Source: Siphonodentalium dalli
Taxonomy: Eukaryota > Mollusca > Scaphopoda > Gadilida > Siphonodentaliidae
Assembly: GCA_032622095.1 (NCBI GenBank)
Contig: CP136064.1
Span: 256,657,863 to 256,721,862, forward strand
Reading direction: 5' to 3'
DNA length: 64,000 nt
The notes below the pieces were generated by a model. The model was given only the letters and a program-made list of their open reading frames with translations, made no database searches and had not been told where the DNA came from. The position numbers and the translations under genes were made by a program. Positions 1 to 10,111 of this stretch are shown here, in pieces. The first letter of the stretch is position 1. Each line of letters opens with the position of its first letter.

Positions 1-352
1 GTGTTGGTGGGTCCTACTGATTTATCGGTGATGTACTGTTAACATAAAGTATCGCTAGTTTCCCAGATTGTCACTTTGGCGGTAGTTGTGCAATCCTGTA
101 CGATTCGTGTAGAAAGCCATTGTTGTCATAAAAATTGAAGGATAGATATATCTTAAAGCGGAGACGCAAGTTTCGCATAAATCCAGCCAAAAATGGCAAG
201 AGATTTTCAACGAAGAATTTCTCTGGATCTATCTGGCGAACAATCTTGAATTTTACATATCATCATCTTCATTGTATATAGAATCAATCTGAGGAGGTTA
301 ATGGTATCAAGGTGCACCATTCACCGTTGCAGCGTCATAAACTGACTAGCCT
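1..352. other. Left edge, retsat intron or downstream; nothing recognised
   Basis: AT-rich sequence. I looked on the minus strand for the next RETSAT exon, expected to carry an NHY...GG-(F/W)-YP type motif, and did not find it. No repeat match elsewhere in the window was noticed. Confidence 0.4.
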
Positions 353-517
353 GTGTGGTTGCCCTTTTGTGGTTGTTGACAGTCTGTAGGTTTGCCCCTT
401 TGAGGTCGTTGACAGTCTGTTGGTTTGCCACTTTATGGTTGTTGACAGTCAGTCGGTTTGCCCCTTTGTGGTTGTTGACAGTCTGTCGGTTTGCCAATTT
501 ATGGTTGTTGACAGTCA
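353..517. repeat. 33-bp minisatellite, about 5 diverged units
   Basis: The unit reads TGGTTGTTGACAGTCTGT, then (C/A)GGTTTGCC, then a short variable tail. Because 33 is a multiple of three it stays open on both strands, which explains overlapping frames of about 75 codons with an 11-residue repeat. No sign of real coding. Confidence 0.85.
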
Positions 518-654
518 AAAAAAGAAAACGGACCAAAGACAAATACATTGTGAAAAGTCGTTGTTTCTGTCATTCTAACATAACGTGATTCAGTATCAAT
601 CATAACTGGATTTTGCTTTGTAGTATTTTAAATGAGGGAGTTATACACCAAATG

Positions 655-1227
655 TTCTCGGTCCACAACGGCTTGGGGAAACGGTTGGGTTTATGCTAGT
701 TTTGACAAGTCCCGTCCCGTTATTCTTCTACATGTGTAACATAATTTACGCCCATAATAGTGAGCGGGTGTTATCTTGGTTGTATATCTTCTGATTAGGT
801 CCAATGGACGCTTTGGGTATATGCACAAAGATTGCAGCATTCCCTGAGCATGCTGATATGAAACATGCGTATATAAGATGTCCGATCAATGTCAAAGCAA
901 TGATAATTATAAGTAAACAAAGCCTTGTTTTCCAGTCAATTTTGATTTGTCGCGCTATCATAAAACGTATGCAACCAATAAATTGTAAAAGATCGTGTCA
1001 TCACTTTATCTTTTCTATCTCGGTAAATGATATATCATTTCGAAGACAGATTAAGCGCGAACGAACGTGCCAGATGCTGAGTATCATTCGGCTGTTCGCG
1101 TAAATGCTCCACGTATAAATGTAGTACATCTCTTCAATGAAAGGCTGTTATAGAATAGTAACGGGACGGAACTCGGTCCAAAACAGCATCATCCCAACTG
1201 ATATCGCGGGTTATTGTGGACCGAGAA
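655..1227. mobile_element. MITE-like element with ~75-bp inverted ends
   Basis: The left end, TTCTCGGTCCACAA then GTCCCGTCCCGTTATTCT, is repeated inverted at the right end, where the sequence runs AGAATAGTAACGGGACGGA and finishes GTGGACCGAGAA. Arms are imperfect, about 75 bp. The AT-rich core of about 420 bp has no coding evidence. Target duplication is not clear. Confidence 0.65.
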
Positions 1228-1235
1228 GACTTTGT

Positions 1236-1440
1236 CTAGGGGAGGTAGTGAGTAAATAGCAGAGTTATTGAGCGTCTTGTGATTTGTGGGTTGAGTTGTT
1301 CCGTGGGTGGATGGTTGGGTGCGTGTTGGTTTTTTTTTAATGGGTATGTGAAGGGGTGAAGGGTGGGTGAGCGGGCGAGTGAGTAAGTCGGTGGTAGATC
1401 GCGAGCATGTCTGTGTTTGTTATTGATTGACTGATGGATT
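1236..1440. repeat. G/T-rich low-complexity tract
   Basis: Degenerate GGTGGGTG / GAGTGAGT runs. Frames here (minus strand, His/Pro/Ser-rich) are low-complexity artefacts. Confidence 0.6.
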
Positions 1441-1458
1441 GATTCCCACATTTCTTAC

Positions 1459-1567
1459 CGTAGCCACTGAACCCGTAACCCATTGAAACTCGGGGTTCCT
1501 TCTCCGTAAATAGAGGATTGATCACTTGTTGCAATTGTGTGTTTGATTTTGGTTTGTGTGTGATATG
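1459..1567 (-). pseudogene. Partial duplicate of retsat exon 5 (exon 5b)
   Basis: A 36-codon-plus-one-base open segment lies just downstream of exon 5 in the direction of transcription. QVINPLFTEKEPRVSMGYGF then SGYG aligns without gaps to QVINSLTDNKELRVTLGYVF then GDYG of exon 5, and the donor GTAAGAA is shared. A candidate acceptor, ATCATCCAG, gives phase 0 in and phase 1 out, like exon 5. It lacks the first 30 codons of exon 5. The gap between the exon 5 donor and this acceptor is only 40 bp. It could be a decaying exon duplication or a mutually exclusive alternative exon; the sequence does not decide. Confidence 0.6.
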
Positions 1568-1607
1568 CTGGATGATTGCTTGGTTTATTGCTTTTCAGTT
1601 TTCTTAC

Positions 1608-1806
1608 CGTAATCGCCGAACACGTAACCCAGGGTAACTCTGAGCTCTTTGTTGTCCGTTAGCGAGTTAATCACTTGTTTCACTGTTTTTGGATTCACAA
1701 ACAACCGGGTGATAAGGTGGAGTAATCGGGTTGATATCAGCTTTTTGGCCAGAGACTTCGGTAAAATCTTTAGTATTACACAACCGACTGCGTTCCTTAT
1801 TTCTTT
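1608..1806 (-). CDS. retsat: retsat exon 5
   Basis: Encodes 66 codons plus one base, phase 0 in and phase 1 out. It begins KEIRNAVGCVILKILP, continues KSLAKKLISTRLLHLITRLF, and ends QVINSLTDNKELRVTLGYVF then GDYG. This matches the RETSAT region of form ILLK-(F/I)-LP ... QQL-x-x-(N/S)-xEL-(Q/R)-x-(V/T)-L-x-Y-(I/V)-F-x-x-YG. The acceptor is a pyrimidine-rich GTTCTTCCAG and the donor is GTAAGA. It is the last family-matching exon found before the window edge except for the partial duplicate beside it. Confidence 0.9.
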
Positions 1807-2423
1807 CTGGAAGAACGCGATATAAACACATTAACCTATCGTGTGCAAAATTGACAGGGTGTGTGGATGTATCTGCAATGTGTCGCCAAGTTGGAAGCTT
1901 TGTTCAACATATACTGATTAATATTGCAGCAAAAATGTATTTATATGACGATGACTGTTCTTGAAAGTATAAAAAACAACGGCCTTGGTGTTATAACACG
2001 TAATCAGATTCTTTCCAAATCAAGAATACTTTGAGGCAAGTAGGTACATGTAAGTATTACTGAAAGTATCGGCTTTGTGTGTTTATTTTTATTTTCATTT
2101 CAATTGGCCGCTCACATCTGCTGCTCATAGATCTACGCCAGGACTGTTGGGTTTTGTTTAACTCAGGATGAATGTCCACGTATAATTTCTCGAATTTTGT
2201 TTTATTACGGGCATGCTATCCAGTAACGTATGAGGGTGAACTGATTATCGTGTCAAAATGTTTAAAATTCTTAATCTATCAGGATCAGCAAATTAGCACC
2301 TTTCAACCAACATGTTATGTGATTAATTAGCTTCACTGATTGTGAAGCTAGTTTTTAAATCAAATATATATCAAGTATTGCTCAGCTATCACTGGTTTTG
2401 AGATCAAAAGTACACCAATTAAC

Positions 2424-2620
2424 TGTTTCATGAACTGCGCTGTGGCGCATTAAATATCCTGTTCCAGTGTATACTCTTATATATGCGAGTCTCGGACAGG
2501 GAGCCTGGCATATATAAGAGAACCAACTGTCTTACATTGTTAGGCCATGCACTGTATTCACTTATATATGCGATGCTCCCTGTGGGACTCGCATATATAA
2601 GAGATTCTCACAGGGTTTTC
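2424..2620. mobile_element. Decayed element carrying two TATATGCGAG hairpins
   Basis: Two inverted-repeat hairpins (about 2466-2515 and 2550-2608) share the CTCTTATATATGCGAG / GCATATATAAGAGA arms of the window-wide module. The left flank (GAACTGCGCTGTGGCGCATT) resembles the left ends of the elements at 28166 and 16551, so this is probably an old member of that subfamily. Confidence 0.6.
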
Positions 2621-3304
2621 GCAAAATTTCAGGAAGCTCCAATCATGGAAAGGTTCAATATACCGAATAAATAGAACATAAACCCAGATGGAGTCCAAAA
2701 TGTAGTAACCCTTTCTATACTAAATGGATTCTCCCACTCGATTATAAAATTATACATTGGAATGGTCTATTATTAATATGGAGGGGTTTTCAGGAGACAT
2801 TAGCAGACGACATATAGTGGTATAATCAGGTCTGGCAATTCCCAAATATAGCTACAATAGCCACATGTAGCTACTGTACATATATGGATATTGATGATGG
2901 ATGAATCTGGTTGAAGGGAGATAATCCAATAATAAAATCATTTAAATACACAAGAACATGATTTGATTATACTCTTAGTAAATAAACATTGTGTGCCATT
3001 GTCATGTATAATCAACAAAATATTCCAACATTGTTGCCTTTTCCTGACAAGTGACAACTGTACCTAACTAGAAGAATATATCATATGATCATGGATCTGA
3101 GTCCCATATCACAAGGCATAACTATTTTTTAAACAGAGCACGTGCTTAGCTTTATTTCTTGGTTAATCCGCAAGATGGTGCAACCAAAATGTCATTGGCA
3201 GTGGTTTCATAATTTGTAACAACATAACACCTCTCACCCCTAGTTGCAATAGCTAGATGGTAAAATATGTTTTACGATAGTCAAATGTAGCTTTAATAGC
3301 TATA

Positions 3305-3764
3305 GTCCAGGAGATATTGGTCGACCTCTGCACCCCCCCAGGACTTAACTTCACCCCACTAATTTTCTTCCTTAAGGTCTCCTCTAATTTTTTTCACTTG
3401 TTAACAAGAAAAAAAAGTGGCCGCAGAGACTCCAGACAAGATGACGTCCATCATGGCGGCCATTTTTTTTAAATGCACCAGGTCTCTTTGATCGCCATTA
3501 TAGTAAAGATGATAGCACATGCGGTCTTGTTTTCCGCTCGATTCGTTATGCTAATATACAACGCTTACAAATTAGCCAAATATCCGACACCAGAATCCAA
3601 TATGGCGGCCAAGATGGCCGCCGAAATGTGGAAATATGCTATTTTTCTGACATGTTACCACCTTTCGTTTGTCTCTGTGGGAAAATGTTAGAATTTTTGC
3701 GTCATGTTATACATTTATCATATAGAGGAGTCATTGTGCAGAGGTCGACCAATATCTCCTGGAC
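3305..3764. mobile_element. TA-flanked MITE with 29-bp perfect TIRs
   Basis: The termini are perfect inverted copies starting GTCCAGGAGATATTGGTC and ending TCTGCAC inward. TA lies on both sides (3303-3304 and 3765-3766), as for Tc1/mariner-type insertion. The interior carries several GGCGGCCAT motifs, also seen in the large foldback arms at 41-50 kb. An internal frame of 72 codons has no recognisable domain. Confidence 0.8.
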
Positions 3765-3960
3765 TACTATATTGTACTATTCAGTCTACTGAATAGTGCA
3801 ATGATACTAAGCACGAAAGGCCTCGAGACTTACAAATGTATTAAATGATCGTTTTATAAGTCATGTCTCCATTCTTTTTGATCATATATACAACTCTATA
3901 TATATATATATATGTGGTAGCTTGTTGAACTTTTCACCTGAACATGTTCCTAAGTGATAA

Positions 3961-4042
3961 CTATTGTTGTATGTGTTGTGTGTGTTGTGTGTGTTGTATG
4001 TGTTGTATGTGTTGTGTGTGTTGTGTGTGTTGTGTGTGTTGT
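3961..4042. repeat. (TGTGTTGTG/A) microsatellite beside the exon 4 donor
   Basis: A 9-bp-periodic run of TGTGTTGTGTGTGTTGTATG type, about 9 units. It lies in retsat intron 4, about 15 bp past the exon 4 donor in the transcribed direction. Read on the minus strand it is (ACACAACAC)n, extending the exon 4 frame only artificially. Confidence 0.9.
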
Positions 4043-4056
4043 TCGGAAAGTCTTAC

Positions 4057-4191
4057 ATTCATGAGATTTATGTATTTGTTGATGGCGTCCTTATCTCTCG
4101 GAAACTGTTTGATAAGATGGTTTCGGAGTTCATCCTGTGTTCCAGATGTCATCGAATGCAGCTTTGGATTGGCTGAGTCTCCCATGGCAAT
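4057..4191 (-). CDS. retsat: retsat exon 4
   Basis: Exactly 45 codons, phase 0 at both ends. It starts IAMGDSANPKLHSM and ends INKYINLMN. The stretch DELRNHLIKQFPRDKDAI followed by NKYINLM aligns with the family segment of form (G/L)L-x-x-(K/Q)-FP-x-(E/D)-x-x-AI-(D/N)-KY. Acceptor CTGTTTCAG and donor GTAAGA flank it. A (TGTGTTGTA)-type microsatellite begins only about 15 bp past the donor. Confidence 0.92.
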
Positions 4192-4761
4192 CTGAAACAG
4201 AATGGCTATGCTCTGTTGAACAAACCTGATATTGCATATTTATGATCGTTCACCAGATAATCACTGATAATGTTATCAAATATCTAATTTTCCGACAATA
4301 CAAGTCTGATTCTACGAATATACGACTGATTCCTCGAAGATAATTCATAAAATTGCCATGTCCCCTGCAAGGCCAAAACGTAATGAATGTTTGTTTCTGA
4401 TAACCAGCCCAACTAAAAACAAGCGTTGCTCCCAAGACTATTTTTCCTTGATTTTTTGCCCTTTTCGTCGATACAGATTTTTATTTTTGCTGATCGTGGT
4501 CGATCAGGAAGGTTTTCGTACATTCACCTGTTATCTGTTTTGAATATTTCCAGTTTGTTCAGATGGATCAATTATTTTACTTATTTTGCCAATTTCTCAT
4601 TTAATATGGACTCATTTTGCCTTTTAGTGGGTGAACAATAAAATAAAGTTTAAATTAAAATGAAAAACCACCCGACCGCCCACATATATTTTGGACCCTT
4701 TTAAACCAGAAACACGGATCCATCTAATGTCAGCCTAAGAGATAATTGTGGATTGCATTAA

Positions 4762-5153
4762 CCCTTTACCCAACAAACCGGCCAAAACCGGCCAAATAAA
4801 GCTTCAACAGCCTAAAATATCTTCGGTCTGTCTCAATAGAACCATACACATATGGATATCATTGGAACCGGCTCCTTGACCACATTGTGATAGTTACAGT
4901 TATGCCCTGTGCCAATGCATTCTCTTATATATGCGAGTCGACCATAGGTCGCCTCGCATATATAAGAGAATGCATTGGCCTAAAAAAAATCTTTTTTTAA
5001 CACTTTTTACCATTTTTTCTTACATTCTTTAACAATTTTATAATTTTTAATGTGTTAAGCCAATGCATTCTCTTATATATGCGAGGCGGCCTATGGTCGA
5101 CTCGCATATATAAGAGAATGCATTGGCACAGGGCCCTTCTGTTGGGTAAAGGG
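4762..5153. mobile_element. piggyBac-like MITE with two hairpins (complete, 392 bp)
   Basis: TTAA flanks both ends (4758-4761 and 5154-5157). Termini are CCCTTTACCCAACA and its inverse. Inside are two 69-nt hairpins (4911-4979 and 5059-5127) in mirror arrangement around an ~80-bp A/T-rich spacer. TTAA duplication with CCC termini is the piggyBac signature; there is no transposase, so this is a non-autonomous derivative. It is the best reference copy of this family in the window. Confidence 0.85.
4911..4979. repeat. 69-nt hairpin module (reference copy)
   Basis: Outer arms GCCAATGCATTCTC / GAGAATGCATTGGC, then TTATATATGCGAG / CTCGCATATATAA, then an inner CGACC/GGTCG around a short loop. Near-perfect palindrome. 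About sixteen relatives occur, at about 2466, 2550, 4911, 5059, 23926, 24208, 27218, 27500, 28203, 28310, 33965, 38984, 51310, 55026, 55174 and 57402. Confidence 0.9.
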
Positions 5154-5827
5154 TTAACACAGAAAGGTGCTGCTAGATCATTTGATTTTTATTAGATTGA
5201 GCTGTTTTTGGCAACACGCACGTGGTCTGATGGTGGTCTAAAACAGGCAACCAGGTTTGAATACCTAACACAAAAATACCTATGGTGTCGTAACACTAAT
5301 CATTACTGTCCGAGCTCCTTTTGATTTATGAATGTTCTGCATATTGTGAGATCATAGGTCATAGGTCATAGGTCGCAAATATTCAGGTGTGGGAGCAAAT
5401 ACTATTTCACAGGGGGTGGAGTCAAGACTTTGGTCAACATTTTCAATAGTTGGACTTTTCATGCTTAACAAACAAAACATTAGTTGGCAATTTTACACCA
5501 CATATAGATAGGTTTAAACTGTTCTCAGTGTTTTATTTCTCCACCAGAAATTAGTAGGGACTTTGTTGTTTTAAGACCAAGAGTTGGAAATTTCCAACAG
5601 TTTGAATGATTCAGTTACCAGCTGGAAAGTTCCAATCCAATGCGTTAAAATGGAATTTCGCGAATCTTGGAATCTGGTGTACATGGTTCAGAGGATGACT
5701 GAGGTTGGAAATTTTAATGCGGCACCATAACGGACACCCTCTATATATATATCCACTTCACTGGGTACATAACGATTTGAATGTGGGGCAGAGTGCGGGA
5801 ATCTGGAACTCTATACATGGATCTTAC

Positions 5828-5937
5828 CACATCGTACTCCTTTTCCATCGGTGCGAACTCGATCTGACCATCCGTCACCTGATCAACAAGTACTCTGTCC
5901 TCGTGACCTTCACCCATTGATCCGAGATAATGGATTC
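5828..5937 (-). CDS. retsat: retsat exon 3
   Basis: Encodes 36 codons plus the rest of a split Gly. It reads IHYLGSMGEG, then LVDQVTDGQIEFAPM, then EKEYDV. The family pattern here is IHY-G-(hydrophilic)-LDQ-(T/V)-x-GQ-(L/I)-x-(W/F)-xP, so identity is clear despite the small size. Acceptor ACGACAG and donor GTAAGA border it. The opposite strand across this exon is open for 72 codons, but that frame ignores the splice signals and is a shadow. Confidence 0.93.
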
Positions 5938-5984
5938 CTGTCGTATTGATAAGTTTACAATTTTATGAAGCAATCAATCTTGTT

Positions 5985-6735
5985 TAACTCTTTCTATGCT
6001 GAATTAATTCCCCGTTTTACTCATAAACGTATACTTGGGAATGGTATGTTATTAATTTTGAGGGCTGTTTAAAGGGATAATGTACTTAGATGTTGTTGTT
6101 GGTTTCTATAGTCTCCGAGTCGTAGAATAAGGTAACCAGATTTCCATTATCTGAAAGTATGTTGAGTACGAAGTAATGTTACGGATGACAGATTTTAACC
6201 GGAATGCGAAAATACCAATTGTTGTCGAGTAATTTTTGGACAGTTCTCAAGCAAATGTATCAAATAAATGTTATATTATATGCATACTAGTCCCATATAC
6301 TCATTACGTCATTGTATAGTCACTAGTCAGTGAGTGGCTTGAGTTTACGCCCCTTATCAACATAACTTTTTACACGATCATGTGTGCCACGCTTTGCCCA
6401 ATCCACTATCCGTGAATTATTTTGATTACGTCTTGTACACGGAAATTCATAATTTAATTTATGACTCCAGCCATAAATTAAATTTATATCAAATTATTAA
6501 CTTTGATTTTAAGATAACCTATTAACCTGAACGTTTACAGAATACATCTTCGACTCAAATTACTTAGTTTTCTATATATTATCGATATTGGATCGTTGTT
6601 ATCACCGGGAATTTATTGAAAATGGCGTACAGTACCCCTTTAACTCTTTCTATACTGAATTAATTCCCCGTTTTACTCATAAACGTATACTTAGGAATGG
6701 TATATTATTAATTTTGAGGGCTGTTTAAGAAATTT
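5985..6735. mobile_element. MITE flanked by two direct ~85-bp repeats
   Basis: CTCTTTCTATGCTGAATTAA ... GAGGGCTGTTTAA occurs at about 5989-6073 and again at 6648-6731. Between them (6072-6645) lies an element whose ends, AAGGGATAATGTACTT and the inverse of AAAGGGGTACTGTACGCC, match the foldback at 26606-26955. Both share TTTATGACTCCAGCCAT inside. Either the MITE split a tandem repeat or the flanking units are part of a composite. Confidence 0.55.
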
Positions 6736-7370
6736 AAGCAGACAGCAGATCGGCAAAAAAAGAATAGATAACACAAGTGTTGAAGGAACATTCGCCAGTA
6801 TCAGCCAGACGTACGTGTAACTTGTACCGTGTGTTACCATGGTGTTGCTATGGAGATGTGTAACTTGTACCGTGTGTTACTATGGTATTGCTATGGGTAT
6901 TCACTTGGCGGGAACGTCATGTGATTTACGGCGCCAATAATACACGTGTTTTAAATCGACAAGCGTCCAGTGAAACGTGTAGATAATAGTCTGATATAGA
7001 GAAAGCGAGACAACTCTATTGTTGTATTGGTCATTCAGAGCTGATACCAAAACCATGATGAATGCATGTTGATTTCCGTTCTGTGTAATCACGACACGCG
7101 AGTACAAGAAGCCAAATTAAAATCATTCCGCGCCGTTATACGGTGTACACGAACTTTCACGTGTTCACAACCCAATAACTGAAGTCGACACTTCACCAGA
7201 AGCTATGCGCACATCGGTCACTTCACGCCAATCATGTGCACGAGCTCGCTGCGTGGTGCAGAATTTTAACAATATTTAACTTTCAATTGTTTTGGTAGTT
7301 TTGAAAAGTTGTTAAAATTTGTAATGTTCTATTAAAATGTACTGGTATGTGATTTTAAGGAATGACTTGA

Positions 7371-7479
7371 AGATCGATTGAGGTCATTTGTTTTGACCGG
7401 CAGAGTAATTAAACAAAATCTTCGGATACACTTTGTTTATTAACTCTGTCGGTCAAAATACAATGGCCACAATCGATCT
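7371..7479. repeat. Imperfect 109-bp hairpin
   Basis: AGATCGATTGAGGTCATTTG ... and the inverse ... CAATGGCCACAATCGATCT form ~45-bp arms with TTTTGACCGGCAGAGT pairing inside. It may be a small foldback element; no target duplication was identified. Confidence 0.6.
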
Positions 7480-7652
7480 GCAAATATTTTTTTAACAAAT
7501 GGTCAGTGAACTAATCTGCGACACATTGACTCATTTGCAGATTTTATATAGGCGTCGCTATGTCTGCGATTTCCATGAAGGAATGTCTCCTGCTGTTGGA
7601 TAACACCAACGCAGCTTTGATATCCATATCGCTTTCATGCTACCATTATACT

Positions 7653-7853
7653 CACAGGGGCCTGTAACGCGCTCCGCTACCCCCCCCCCCCCCTTGTGCT
7701 TCCCATATATGCCGCCCCTATATACGCGCCTGCTTCACGTTAATGGTAGTATAATTATACTGCCATTAATGTGAAGCAGGCGCGTATATAGAACCGGTGT
7801 ATATGGGCAGCGAAAAGGGGGGCGGGTGGCGGAGCGCGTTACAGGCCCCTGTG
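7653..7853. mobile_element. hAT-like foldback MITE, 201 bp, 8-bp TSD
   Basis: Ends are CACAGGGGCCTGTAACGCGC and its inverse. The 8-bp direct repeat ATTATACT flanks both sides (7645-7652 and 7854-7861). The arms, about 95 bp, nearly meet in the middle. An 8-bp target duplication and CAGGGG-type ends point to hAT. A run of about 14 C lies in the left arm only, with a shorter G run at the matching place on the right. Confidence 0.82.
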
Positions 7854-8082
7854 ATTATACTATACCATTTCATTGTATATATTCAACGTTCATAACTTAG
7901 TAACTGTTATTTCTAAATTATAACATATCACGAAGGCCACTTGTGTCTTTAATGATATATGTATGAGTCTTGTCTGTGCGTGCGTGTAATGAATGTTGTC
8001 GGTTGCAAGTAATTTCCATTTTGTATTTATCTGCATGACAAGCAAGAAATTGGCTAAATTCAGTACTCAGGTACACACTCAC

Positions 8083-8265
8083 CTGTATCAAACTCAAATC
8101 CCTTTTCGACGAACGTGTGACATGTGCCCCCAGTTTGGTCATGTTGTTCTAGAACCAAGACCTTCTTTCCACTGCGAGCGAGGAACACACCCGTCCCCAA
8201 ACCACCCGGACCGCTTCCGATTATGATGGCATCAAATCTCTCCTGTACCTTCGAAGCCTTGAACC
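8083..8265 (-). CDS. retsat: retsat exon 2 (FAD-binding Rossmann motif)
   Basis: Encodes about residues 73-133. FDAIIIGSGPGGLGTG is the dinucleotide-binding beta-alpha-beta motif (glycines at about 89, 91 and 94). It is followed by the acidic residue of VLVLEQH (Glu about 112), which in this flavoprotein family contacts the adenosine ribose. TGGTCHTF and FEFDTG are hallmarks of the RETSAT / carotenoid-isomerase-like amine oxidase superfamily. Acceptor TGCATGCAG precedes the exon and donor GTGAGT follows GATACAG. Phase 1 in, phase 1 out; the final G joins GA of exon 3 to restore Gly in FDTGIHY. Confidence 0.95.
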
Positions 8266-9173
8266 CTGCATGCAGATCGATGTTCAATTATATTATTACT
8301 GCCTAAGGCATATCAAAGGCATATAAATTTTCAAGCTGTTTTCAATTTTTCGTAAATCGATCTTTATTTTTACCGTATTAGGAATAGACTATCACTAATA
8401 TTTAATGCTCTTTATATTTACCATATTAGGAATAGATCAACAGTGAACGCTCTTTATCGGTCCATGCTGGGGAAATGTCGAGACCCGATTTTTACTTCAA
8501 ATTTAAGCACAGTCCCAAAAATAAGGTTTAAATCGAATTACTAAATGGTATCAGATAGAGCAAAGCGCTCTATATGATATCATGCATTAGAATTCAATTA
8601 AAACCTCATTGTTATGCTTTATGTCCAGCAACTGTTGTTTAATATATGGATTGACGTCCCAGCGTCGGTCCGTTAACAATTTCATTTGGCGCAACACCCG
8701 ACAGGCTACATCCACCATGATACAAATTGTGGTCACAACTGCTGTAAATAGCAGTATCGGGCGTACTCATAGTCATCTACAGTACAAGTTGACCCTTGAT
8801 CACTTAGAACCGACATTAACACAAGTGGCACAGAAGGAGAACTCATTATTGTAAAACTGAGAATAGATAGTTCATCAATATTGAATATGAAAATGAACAC
8901 CAATGGCTTCGATAGTTCCACACATGCAGTTAGGTCATCAGTGTCGGACGTACAGATTTTGGTGTCGGACGTACATCTCTGAATTTCCGAAAAGTTGTGA
9001 TAACTGGGAGGGTCATAATCAAATAAGAAATATTCATGAGTATTCAGAATTTGCATTTTCCTACAATTTAGTATCCATGTATCCGTGTCACTCTATTCGA
9101 TCCAGTACTCTAATTTCACACAAACTAGTATAACTGCATAATTCATATGTAACAATATATCTTACATAGAGGA

Positions 9174-9312
9174 TCTCACATGAGTTTCTAGTTTATACGG
9201 AATTTATCAACCGAGTTCACTAAATTCGATTTGAGCCGAGGTGCACCGAGGCTCAGATAGAATTTAGAGGACGAGGTTGATAAATTACGTATAAAATAGG
9301 ACGAGTGTGAGA
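9174..9312. repeat. Long imperfect hairpin (~139 bp)
   Basis: CTCACA ... GGAATTTATCAACC pairs with GGTTGATAAATTACG ... TGTGAG around a central GAGGTGCACCGAG. It reads as a small foldback. Open frames across it are not coding. Confidence 0.7.
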
Positions 9313-10111
9313 TACCTTTTATCACATGATCAAATAAACCCGAAGCAACGCGCAATATTCATCGATAACAACAATCATAAACTACAGCGATCGCAAGTTA
9401 TTTGAAGAACGCCGTGACGTCATCGCACGCGCTGATATTAAACGTGTCTATTACCGATAATTATGAAACTGCTTATATGGCCAAATTATGTGATAAAATG
9501 ACTTATTTCTAGAACTGGTGTAATATATACAACCATTTTAGCCGCCATCTTGAATAACATAGGATTTAGGATATGTTATACATTGTATTTTCTTGCATAG
9601 AATGACATCAAGAATGCTTCTCTAAAAAAAAAAAGGTGGATGCCCATATTTGGATACCACGAGCACACTTCTCAAACGAATTTCAAGTGAGATTTATGCA
9701 TTTAAAAAAAACTTCATCTCCAGAAAGGTTGAACCAATCTGGCTAAAATTTGGACTGAAGACTACTTATGTGACTAGGATTTTTAAAATGTGTTAATTGG
9801 GGGCCGGTCAACCATTTAGGTGTGAGGTCACTGATAGATAACTCTATTAACAGTTAAATTGTTTAAAAATCTTCTCCGGTTGATGTTGGCCTAATATGTT
9901 AATATTGTCCATGAAACATTGATATGACCCTTAGATCATACTGTGTTCAAGACTCTTTGCTCAAGTGAATTTTAGGGTTCACAGGAATGAAAATTAATAT
10001 TGAACTCTATAGAGCTTTCCAATATTTCACTGTATGTGTGAAAAGAGGAACTAGGGTGCGGACAAACACAGTTTCTCGATCTTAGGTAAAACTAGATTAT
10101 ATGAACTTACA

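Larger units (their letters stand above)
1807..4056 (-). other. retsat intron 4
   Basis: Contains a diverged pair of TATATGCGAG hairpins (about 2424-2620), a repeat beginning CCCTTTCTATACTAAATGGA (2708-2800; inverted copy at 38545-38640), the TA-flanked MITE at 3305-3764, and a TA run at 3896-3912. No further exon seen. Confidence 0.6.
4192..5827 (-). other. retsat intron 3
   Basis: Holds the complete TTAA-flanked MITE (4762-5153), a triplicated GGTCATA (about 5351-5371), and a repeat at about 5385-5715 rich in GTTGGAAATTTCCAAC-type palindromes, related to 62490-63010 and 60530-60620. No exon seen. Confidence 0.6.
5938..8082 (-). other. retsat intron 2
   Basis: Contains a duplicated ~85-bp repeat on both sides of a MITE (5985-6735), a duplicated ~38-bp unit TGTAACTTGTACCGTGTGTT (6813-6850 and 6856-6893), a hairpin at 7371-7479 and a foldback at 7653-7853. 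No exon found. Confidence 0.6.

Noticed and set aside
746-961. Possible next retsat exon (minus-strand 71-codon ORF)
   Set aside because: No match to the family segment expected after the GDYG motif, and it lies within an inverted-repeat element.
3944-4195. Plus-strand Cys-rich ORF (83 codons)
   Set aside because: It is a microsatellite translated in frame and antisense to retsat exon 4.
5705-5920. Plus-strand 71-codon ORF
   Set aside because: Antisense to retsat exon 3, which has proper splice borders and family motifs on the minus strand.
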